From positions 1-12,441 of the forward strand of contig CAZHST010000072.1 of NCBI GenBank assembly GCA_964535215.1: 12,441 nt of DNA, in the 5' to 3' direction. This stretch comes from JACQHM01 sp964535215 (GTDB taxonomy: Bacteria > Methylomirabilota > Methylomirabilia > Methylomirabilales > JACQHM01). The translations under genes and the position numbers were made by a program. The notes beneath the pieces are model-generated. The model made no database searches. It saw nothing but the letters and a program-made list of their open reading frames with translations, and had not been told where the DNA came from. Shown here piece by piece: positions 7,112 through 12,441 of this stretch. How positions within the stretch are numbered: position 1 is the stretch's first letter; every line of letters begins with the position of its first letter.

Positions 7112-9774
7112 CGCCCCTCCCTCTGTGAGAGCAGCTCAACCCATGTCAGCGCCGGGTCGAGGTACGCCAGGGTCTTCAGGTCGTAGAGCCTGTCGCGCAT
7201 CTCGTCAGAAAGCGGGACCCGGCTTAAGGCATAGGCCAGCTTCGGCAGCGAAAGCTTCCCCCGGCGTCCCCGATCCTCCACGACCTTTTTGAGGGTAAAC
7301 AGGAACCCCCTTGGAACCCCTTCCCGGAGCTTTAACGCCTGATCCTGATAGGCTGTGTCACGCTCGCCGATCGCCTTCACCAGCTCCTGGACGAACGCCA
7401 GAAAGGCCTGGGCGGTCGGGATCTTCGGGTCGACACCATCCCATCCGATCCATTTGAAAGCAGCTTGGGTCTCCTTGGCGCCTTCTGGATAGATCCGGCT
7501 CGGGAAAAAGGGTGCGAGCGCGTTCTTTTTCCATTCCGTCCCGTCCCTGAGGAGAACTGTGTGGTCCTTCGCCTTGTCCTCTTCTGCCTTCTGCGCCATC
7601 CGGGCTAACTGGTAGAGGGGGAAGTCGTGGTGCTGGACCAGGAACCCCCCGGACAGCCCGAAGGCCGGATTCTCACAGGTATAGGCCCGGAAGGCATGGA
7701 AGAGATCGAAGGCCAGCTCGGCCACGTCGTGCCAGTGGCCAACCAGGAAGAGGTCATCGCCCCCTGAATAGACGATGACGACCTTCCGCCGGGGCTCGTT
7801 CCGGGCCACCACCTGGGTCTGCGGCTTCGGTAGGCCCTTCCCCTCGCAGATCTGATTCAGATGGACGGTGAAGAAGGCGGTCACCAGCCGGGCGAGGGTC
7901 AAGGCCCGGGCCAGGTTTCCGCTCACCTGCTGAAAGAGGTCGCCTAAGTCATCCACATCCATCCGGAGGACCCCAAGCCGCTTTGCCCCCAAGCCTTTGG
8001 CCAAGTCTTCGAACTCGAGCGGGACCTCCTTCGGGGAAATCCCAGGACCGGGATAGACGCCAAGCAAGAGACAGGCCGTCTTTGTTGGGAAGCGCCACTT
8101 CGTGGGATCGGCCTCGTTGACGACCCAGATCGTCGTCTCCGGATCTTCGATCAGATGGTGGTGCCAGGCCGGAACATGATCTGGCGGGGGGAAGTAGTAA
8201 TAGACGTCCTCGATCTGGAGGAAGACCTTCTGCGGCTCTTCCGGCTCCTGACGGCTCCGAAGGATCAGGGTCATGGTCGAAAGATGCTCACCCACATGGT
8301 AGAGGTTGCGGCAGAAGGCGCAGGCCATCACCGGCATGGGCTTGCCCACCGCTTCTTCCGGCTTCGGAGGGGGCAGGGGGGCGAGGATGGTCCGGCGATG
8401 GCAGACGGCGCATTCGTCCACGTGATCCGCTTTGACTGCTCCCAGGCAGGCCGGGTTATCGCAGCCGAAGAGACGTTCCTCTCCAACCTGGAGCTCGTAG
8501 CAGGTTCCCTTCTGATGACACCACTCACACTCGTCGGTCCGACCGAACGATCCTCGGATGATCGGCGGCGCCTTCGGCTCCTTCGGGAGGAGGAGGAAAC
8601 AGAAGGTGCAGACCGGGCCGTTGATTCCCCACCGCTGACATTCCTCGGCTGACACGATCTCCTGGACCCGCCTCCCGCACCACCGGCATCCTTCCCCTAT
8701 GGGATCTTCGCCCAGGGCCTCGCTGGCGCGGTGAAGCTTCCGAGCCTCGATCTTCCCCATGAGCTTGCCCCACTGCATGTCCAGCTCCTGATCCTGGCTT
8801 GGCATGAGGTCCATCCCGCTCAGCTCTTGCCATTCCAAGACCAGGGACAGCTTCGCCTCCTGGACGCGCCGGAGATACGCATTGATCCGGCGCCGGACTG
8901 TCTCGACACACTCCTTCGCTTTCGCGGTGTTGGGCAGGAGCACATCCAGACGGCCGCCCCCGGCCAGGAGGACGTTAGCCCGGGAGAGGCGGAAGGGCTG
9001 GAGGAGCTCGGCGACGACATGGTGGGTGAGAAGCTCGAGGAAGAAAGACCGGCCCCGCAGGCCCTTCAGGGCCCCTTTGGACGAGATCCGGTAGACGAAG
9101 TCCTGGATGCCGGGGAAGTCCCCGCCCACCAGGAGATACCGGGAGGCCACCCGATCCTTCATGGCCTGGAGGACTTCCGGTTTGGTAAGGTCAATTTCAT
9201 GAGGCTCCTGTTTGAGGCTGAGGTACAAACAGGATGCCAGGGCCGTCATGGCCTTGATGTGATCGAAGAGGGAGATGTCAGCCAAGGGACCGTCAGGGGG
9301 GGAGGGCGCATACGGGATAAAGGCGGTATACTGCCCAAGGAGGGAGAGGATGAGATCGGGCGTCAAGTGGATTTTGACTCGGTTTAGGTCGGCCACAAAG
9401 GCCTCCCACAGGGAGTGATAGGTGTTCCGAGAGAGGGCGAGATCACGGGTTGGGTAGGAAGGCCGAGTCGGATCATAGAACCATCGGCGATCCTGCCCGC
9501 CTCGTCCATCCAGGCTAAGGGTGGCGAAGAGGCTGACAAGGGGGTGGGAGAGATCCCCCTCCGGGGCCAGCTCCCCCCGTACGGCCAGTTGAGCAGCCTC
9601 GTCCAACAGCTCCCTCCATCGCCCGATCCCCTGGGCGATGGGGTCAAGACCTTCTTCGCGGAGCCAGCGACAGGCAATGCCTTCAAGGGAACCCTCTTCG
9701 CCGGTGGCCCTCCGCTTGAACCGCCCGATGTCATAGAACAGCGCTGCCAGGAGAAAGGCGTCAAATTCCGGCAT
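7108..9774 (-). CDS. cas10: Cas10/Csm1 with intact cyclase motif and degenerate HD domain
   Basis: This 888-aa large subunit of the Csm complex should make cyclic oligoadenylates from ATP when target RNA is bound. The N-terminal HD region reads ALFYDIGRF at 11-19, with Tyr14 where the family has His. The later histidines of the HD site are also absent, so DNase activity is probably lost. Palm 1 follows at about 215-285 (GGDFPGIQDFVYR). A cysteine-rich region at 363-488 has 14 Cys, mostly as CxxC pairs. Palm 2 has RMDVDDLGDLF at 604-614 and the catalytic SGGDD at 670-674. The C-terminal helical domain has PKLAYALSR at 844-852. The ATG at 9774 is the first possible start because a stop lies two codons upstream; the ribosome site there (GGGGGTGAGGG) is only moderate. 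It is the first gene of the operon. Length is slightly above the usual range because of the cysteine region. Confidence 0.97.
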   Translation of the reverse strand: MPEFDAFLLAALFYDIGRFKRRATGEEGSLEGIACRWLREEGLDPIAQGIGRWRELLDEAAQLAVRGELAPEGDLSHPLVSLFATLSLDGRGGQDRRWFYDPTRPSYPTRDLALSRNTYHSLWEAFVADLNRVKIHLTPDLILSLLGQYTAFIPYAPSPPDGPLADISLFDHIKAMTALASCLYLSLKQEPHEIDLTKPEVLQAMKDRVASRYLLVGGDFPGIQDFVYRISSKGALKGLRGRSFFLELLTHHVVAELLQPFRLSRANVLLAGGGRLDVLLPNTAKAKECVETVRRRINAYLRRVQEAKLSLVLEWQELSGMDLMPSQDQELDMQWGKLMGKIEARKLHRASEALGEDPIGEGCRWCGRRVQEIVSAEECQRWGINGPVCTFCFLLLPKEPKAPPIIRGSFGRTDECEWCHQKGTCYELQVGEERLFGCDNPACLGAVKADHVDECAVCHRRTILAPLPPPKPEEAVGKPMPVMACAFCRNLYHVGEHLSTMTLILRSRQEPEEPQKVFLQIEDVYYYFPPPDHVPAWHHHLIEDPETTIWVVNEADPTKWRFPTKTACLLLGVYPGPGISPKEVPLEFEDLAKGLGAKRLGVLRMDVDDLGDLFQQVSGNLARALTLARLVTAFFTVHLNQICEGKGLPKPQTQVVARNEPRRKVVIVYSGGDDLFLVGHWHDVAELAFDLFHAFRAYTCENPAFGLSGGFLVQHHDFPLYQLARMAQKAEEDKAKDHTVLLRDGTEWKKNALAPFFPSRIYPEGAKETQAAFKWIGWDGVDPKIPTAQAFLAFVQELVKAIGERDTAYQDQALKLREGVPRGFLFTLKKVVEDRGRRGKLSLPKLAYALSRVPLSDEMRDRLYDLKTLAYLDPALTWVELLSQREGR

Positions 9775-9810
9775 CCCTCACCCCCTGCCTTGAGACCTTT
9801 CTAGGTTTCA

Positions 9811-9822
9811 CCCTATATAACG
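9811..9822 (-). promoter_or_regulatory. Candidate -10 box of the cas operon
   Basis: On the minus strand this reads CGTTATATAGGG, with TATATA resembling a bacterial -10 element about 40 nt before the cas10 ATG. It is an imperfect inverted copy of the site at 9889-9899. No convincing -35 is present at the right distance, so the call rests on the hexamer, the position and the symmetry. It could instead be an operator half-site shared by the two operons. Confidence 0.35.
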
Positions 9823-9888
9823 GGCCGACTCGGTGATTTCTTGCACCTCATCGAAATTTTTTTCCTGCCAGGTCCCCGGCTACCGAAA

Positions 9889-9899
9889 CGTTATAAGGG
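9889..9899 (+). promoter_or_regulatory. Candidate -10 box of the plus-strand operon
   Basis: CGTTATAAGGG contains TATAAG at 9892-9897, close to the -10 consensus, about 60 nt before the ATG at 9959. It mirrors the site at 9811-9822. No good -35 hexamer is seen. Operator function is an alternative reading. Confidence 0.35.
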
Positions 9900-9958
9900 T
9901 AGACGAGCAGTTCTTTACACAACGGATCGCGACAGGAGATGGTCGAGGAAGAGGGAAT

Positions 9959-11146
9959 ATGAGGGAGGCAAACGACACTCTGAACAAGGTCCTTCGGCGG
10001 ATCCATCCAGGCCCCTACCGCTGGGACACCTACCGCCGCCTCTATGGCCTTCCCGTCCTTTGTTACGAACGCAACGTCCCGCCCTCTTTCCTGGCCTCGA
10101 AAGCGGGGGCACCCTCGTTTGTGATCTGCGTGATCCATGCTCAAGGGAAGTTGCTGGCTCTGCCCAAGTGGGGACCTGAGCTGGGGTGGGAGCTCCCCGC
10201 CGGCCCCTTCGATTGGGCCGAGGAGCCGCTTCACCAAGCAGTGACGCGGATCGCCCGGCCGATCCTCCCCGGAACTCGGCTGACCGGGCTCACCCCGCTT
10301 GCCCTCCTGGAGGGCCGCTTCTCCTGTGGGAGGCGGGCCTGCTCCCACAGGGGCTTGGTCGTCCTGGCAAGGGCTAGAGATTGTGGCGTTGAGGCCTTGG
10401 GGGCCTTCCTCGAACCGGGGGAGATCCGCGAGCAGGCCAGCCCCCTGGTCCATCAGATCCTCGACGTGGCCGAGGAGCACCTTGGAGAGCTTCCCCTCAT
10501 CCCCTGTGATGAAGAAGAGAAGTCGGTTGACCGCCGGAAGTGGGTCCTCCGACTCCATCAGCGGGTGATCAAGCCTGCGCTTCGGCCGTTTAGCTCCCGG
10601 CTGATCGACCAGAAGATCCTTGAGCTCTTCAAAGCGACGGAGAGTCGGACCTTCTTGGACGTCTCGTGTGGGGATAACGGCATCATCTTCAAGATTGCCT
10701 CGTCTGCGGACCTGGCGGTGGGGAACGACGTCTGCCTCCCGCAAGTCGAGGTGCTGAGCCGAAGCAACCGTTTCCCCCATGTCATCTTCACGAACCACGA
10801 TGCCCGCGCGCTCCCCTTCAAGATGAAATTTGATTTCGTTCTTTGCAAGCACACCCTGCACCACCTGCCGACACAGGAGGATCTCGCTGCCGTCCTTCAC
10901 TCACTCAAGCAGGTCGCCCGGACGATCCTCCTCGTCGATTGGGAGGATCCCATGGTGGGTTCCCTAAGTGCCCGGCTCTTCCACCGCTACTATCGGGTTC
11001 TCCTTGGTGATTGCGGCCGGTGGTTCTTCTTGGAGGAAGAGTTCCAGCGTTTCCTGGAGGAGTCTTTCAAAGGGAAGGCCGTTACCTTCTCTACCATGCA
11101 AACCCTTAAAGGCAAGGTCCTGTTTGCTTTGATTCGGCTCGAATAG
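9959..11146 (+). CDS. Degenerate Nudix-like domain fused to a SAM methyltransferase
   Basis: The 395-aa product has two parts. Residues ~50-145 resemble a Nudix fold: a strand FVICVIHAQGKLLALP, then WELPAGPFDWAEE at 77-89. The catalytic REUxEE part of the Nudix box reads TRIARP at 96-101, so hydrolase activity is probably lost and the domain may only bind a nucleotide-like ligand. Residues ~230-340 are a class I methyltransferase: FLDVSCGDNG at 232-241 (SAM loop), the acidic residue in VGNDVC at 254-259, and FDFVLCKHTLHHLP at 301-314. The substrate is not evident. The ATG at 9959 has GAGG/AGGG upstream; an earlier in-frame ATG at 9833 lies in the promoter region without a ribosome site. It is the first gene of a three-gene operon divergent from the cas genes. 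The SAM domain assignment is firm; the Nudix assignment is moderate. Confidence 0.78.
   Translation: MREANDTLNKVLRRIHPGPYRWDTYRRLYGLPVLCYERNVPPSFLASKAGAPSFVICVIHAQGKLLALPKWGPELGWELPAGPFDWAEEPLHQAVTRIARPILPGTRLTGLTPLALLEGRFSCGRRACSHRGLVVLARARDCGVEALGAFLEPGEIREQASPLVHQILDVAEEHLGELPLIPCDEEEKSVDRRKWVLRLHQRVIKPALRPFSSRLIDQKILELFKATESRTFLDVSCGDNGIIFKIASSADLAVGNDVCLPQVEVLSRSNRFPHVIFTNHDARALPFKMKFDFVLCKHTLHHLPTQEDLAAVLHSLKQVARTILLVDWEDPMVGSLSARLFHRYYRVLLGDCGRWFFLEEEFQRFLEESFKGKAVTFSTMQTLKGKVLFALIRLE
10323..10351. repeat. Perfect 10-bp inverted repeat inside the methyltransferase gene
   Basis: CCTGTGGGAG at 10323-10332 pairs exactly with CTCCCACAGG at 10342-10351 around a 9-nt loop. It falls in the segment encoding FSCGRRACSH, between the two domains. 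No T-run follows, so it is not an intrinsic terminator. In GC-rich coding DNA such a stem may be chance. Confidence 0.4.
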
Positions 11147-11165
11147 CTTCACAAGGAGGCAAACG

Positions 11166-11657
11166 ATGAGCTCCGATCCGATCCTCATGACCCCTGACGG
11201 GATCAGGAACCTCAGGCGCAAGCTTGAAGCGCTGGAGCGGCGGCTTCGAGAGGTCGTGCGGCAAAAAGGGGAAGCGGCTGTTGTCGGCGGAAACGTCTGG
11301 CATGATAACTTTGCCTTTGAGCAGCTGGAGCGGGAAGAGCGGATGCTCTCCTGGCAGATCGCTCAGCACAAGGAGCTCCTGGCGCGCGCGAAGGTGGTCA
11401 CCCCCCCGGCCGGGAGCGACACCGTCCAAATCGGGACCTGTGTGGAGCTTGAGTTCGACGATGGAAGGGTAAAAACGCTCACCATCGGCGGGCCGATGGA
11501 GTCGGAGCCTTCCGCCGGGATCATTTCGTATCAGAGCCCTCTCGGGAGGGCCCTGCTGGGGGCTCGTGTCGGAGAGATCCGGGAATACGCTGTCGAGGGC
11601 CGGCGGATAGCTGTGACCATTCGACGGATCGGCACCAGGGAGGCCCTCGATGGCTGA
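11166..11657 (+). CDS. GreA/GreB-family transcription elongation factor-like protein
   Basis: The 163-aa product has the Gre layout: an N-terminal antiparallel coiled coil (about 10-75) that would enter the RNA polymerase secondary channel, and a C-terminal FKBP-like domain marked by ISYQSPLGRALLGARVGE at 120-137. Gre factors stimulate cleavage of backtracked RNA by the polymerase. The tip of the coiled coil reads GGNVWHDNFAFE at 41-52. Only one of the two acidic residues of classical GreA seems kept (D47 in the place of E44; the D41 place is V44), so it may be a divergent branch rather than housekeeping GreA. The ATG has AAGGAGG 7 nt upstream and follows the methyltransferase stop by 19 nt. 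Its stop overlaps the next gene by 8 nt, so the three genes are likely co-transcribed. Confidence 0.88.
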   Translation: MSSDPILMTPDGIRNLRRKLEALERRLREVVRQKGEAAVVGGNVWHDNFAFEQLEREERMLSWQIAQHKELLARAKVVTPPAGSDTVQIGTCVELEFDDGRVKTLTIGGPMESEPSAGIISYQSPLGRALLGARVGEIREYAVEGRRIAVTIRRIGTREALDG

Positions 11658-12036
11658 CCCGCCCCATCCCTTTATCGTGCTGGAAGGACTCAGCGGGGTC
11701 GGGAAGACCGTGGTCGGTCAAGCCTTAGCCCGCACGCTGAACGGAGTCCTCTACAAAACGCCTCCCCCTCCCTTTACGCTGATCCGCGACGAGGTTGATC
11801 GAACCTGTGACCTGGAAGCCCGCTTCTTCTTCTATCTTGCTGGGGTGCTTCACGCCTCCTCGGAAATTGCCTCGCTCCTTAAGGAGCGGCCCGTGGTGTG
11901 CGACCGGTACATCTTAACGACCGACTGCTACCACCGGGCGCTGGGGTTAATGGCTCATCTCGATTATTCCACCCTTCATCTCCTTCAACCGACGATAACT
12001 GTCCTGCTAACGTGTGAGGAGGTAGTGATGTCATAA
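11650..12036 (+). CDS. Truncated thymidylate/nucleoside kinase-like P-loop protein
   Basis: This 128-aa frame begins like a dTMP or deoxynucleoside kinase, which phosphorylates a nucleoside or its monophosphate with ATP. The Walker A loop GLSGVGKT is at 13-20 and a CDRY motif is at 84-87. A strand TITVLLTCEE at 115-124 leads towards the LID region, but the frame then ends in VVMS and a stop. The family is usually about 190-220 aa, so the LID and C-terminal helices are missing. An IS5-like element starts within tens of bases, which makes insertion the likely cause. The ATG overlaps the Gre-like gene by 8 nt (ATGGCTGA), showing translational coupling. The remnant probably cannot phosphorylate. 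The exact substrate cannot be told from this part. Confidence 0.78.
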   Translation: MADPPHPFIVLEGLSGVGKTVVGQALARTLNGVLYKTPPPPFTLIRDEVDRTCDLEARFFFYLAGVLHASSEIASLLKERPVVCDRYILTTDCYHRALGLMAHLDYSTLHLLQPTITVLLTCEEVVMS

Positions 12037-12441
12037 GAGCGTTGGCCTCCTGCCTAGCCTGCGATAGACTAGAACTCATTTCAAAACCCTCCTCAGGGTG
12101 AGCATGGCACAGGCCAGATAAAAGAAGCCTGCGTAGGTTGTGATCAGTCGCTCATACCGTACCACGAGGCGGCGAAAGGGGGCCCGCCCCGCAAAGGGGC
12201 GCTCCCCGATCCACCGGCGCCTGTAGCGGCGCAGCGTCCGACCATCTTGGTCCGTCGCCCGCTGGGTGTTCTGCCGGGCTGGGATGAGGGGCTCCATCCC
12301 CCGGCGCTTCAGCCGCTTCCGCAAGGGGTTGCGGTCGAAGGCCCTGTCAGCGATCAGGCGCTCCGGATGCTTGCGGGGCCGACCCGGCTTCCCAGCCCTG
12401 CTCACCGCTACCGTGGCAAGGGTCTTCTCCAGGAGCGTGAC
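12037..12441 (-). mobile_element. One end of an IS5-like insertion sequence
   Basis: The element begins somewhere between about 12020 and 12075, just after the kinase homology stops, and continues past the right edge. It contains the 3' part of a DDE transposase gene whose stop is at 12078-12076. The ~40 bases between that stop and the kinase frame should hold the terminal inverted repeat. The partner end is outside the window, so neither the repeat nor a target duplication can be confirmed. The left boundary given here is approximate. Confidence 0.7.
12076..12441 (-). CDS. IS5-family DDE transposase, C-terminal part
   Basis: The frame is open to the right edge, so the N terminus is missing. 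The visible 121 residues include GRPRKHPERLIADRAFD, where the aspartate in IADRAFD fits the second catalytic D. They continue through LRKRLKRRGMEPLIPARQN, then RRYRRRWIGERPFAG, whose glutamate fits the catalytic E, and end in a hydrophobic helix before LRRVLK. A GTG at 12405 is in frame but is internal to the family's normal length. The transposase would catalyse cut-and-paste movement of the element. The element lies opposite to the interrupted kinase gene. Confidence 0.88.
   Translation of the reverse strand, partial: VTLLEKTLATVAVSRAGKPGRPRKHPERLIADRAFDRNPLRKRLKRRGMEPLIPARQNTQRATDQDGRTLRRYRRRWIGERPFAGRAPFRRLVVRYERLITTYAGFFYLACAMLTLRRVLK

Larger units (their letters stand above)
9775..9958. 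promoter_or_regulatory. Divergent intergenic region between cas10 and the methyltransferase operon
   Basis: These 184 bases hold no gene and should contain the promoters for both operons. CCCTATATAACG at 9811-9822 and CGTTATAAGGG at 9889-9899 form a mirrored pair. Each, read in the direction of its own operon, gives CGTTATA followed by GGG, like a -10 box. No clear -35 hexamer is visible for either, so the promoters may be weak or regulated. A small hairpin, GAAACCTAGAAAGGTCTC on the minus strand (9809-9792), lies in the likely cas10 leader. A run of seven T (9857-9863) lies between the boxes. Confidence 0.5.

Noticed and set aside
10323..10351. Intrinsic terminator inside the methyltransferase gene
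   Set aside because: The 10-bp stem is perfect, but no T-run follows it and the reading frame continues with conserved motifs.
9848..10900. Minus-strand open frame of 350 codons
   Set aside because: It runs antisense through the methyltransferase gene, whose own frame has clear SAM-binding motifs. It has no ribosome site and no family match.
1..12441. tRNA or rRNA genes
   Set aside because: No cloverleaf-like sequence with T-loop and acceptor features, and no rRNA-like stretch, was seen on either strand.

Overview
This window holds a compact bacterial type III-A (Csm) CRISPR-Cas effector operon on the minus strand, facing away from a three-gene accessory operon on the plus strand that an insertion sequence interrupts. 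The DNA looks GC-rich throughout. Shine-Dalgarno-like GGAGG sequences precede most genes, which indicates a bacterium. Nothing in the window fixes the phylum; a GC-rich, possibly thermophilic or deep-branching lineage is only a guess.

Layout. Positions 1-353 (minus): two weak, unrecognised reading frames joined by an ATGA overlap, the second running off the left edge. Positions 321-452: a 132-bp imperfect inverted repeat containing the csm6 stop codon. Positions 445-9774 (minus, transcribed right to left): cas10, a first csm3 paralogue, csm4, csm2, a second csm3, csm5, cas6 and a csm6-type CARF-HEPN ribonuclease. The junctions are overlaps of 4, 29, 4 and 86 nt or gaps of 11, 1 and 12 nt, so this is one operon with tight translational coupling. 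Positions 9775-9958: a divergent intergenic region with two mirrored TATA-like boxes. Positions 9959-12036 (plus): a degenerate-Nudix/SAM-methyltransferase fusion, a GreA/GreB-like factor and a P-loop (deoxy)nucleoside-monophosphate kinase whose 3' part is missing. Positions ~12037-12441: the end of an IS5-like element with the C-terminal part of its transposase on the minus strand.

How it should work. Cas6 would process the crRNA. Csm2, Csm3, Csm4 and Csm5 with Cas10 would form the RNA-guided complex. Both Csm3 paralogues keep the catalytic aspartate for target-RNA cleavage. Cas10 keeps the GGDD cyclase motif, but its HD nuclease residues are replaced (YD instead of HD), and it has an unusually cysteine-rich central region of 14 Cys. 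The system therefore looks set up for cyclic-oligoadenylate signalling to the Csm6 RNase rather than for DNA cleavage. No cas1, cas2 or CRISPR array is visible, so crRNAs must come from elsewhere.

The least explained part is the divergent methyltransferase/Gre/kinase operon. Its functions (nucleotide chemistry, transcript elongation) could be an accessory module or simply an unrelated neighbour.
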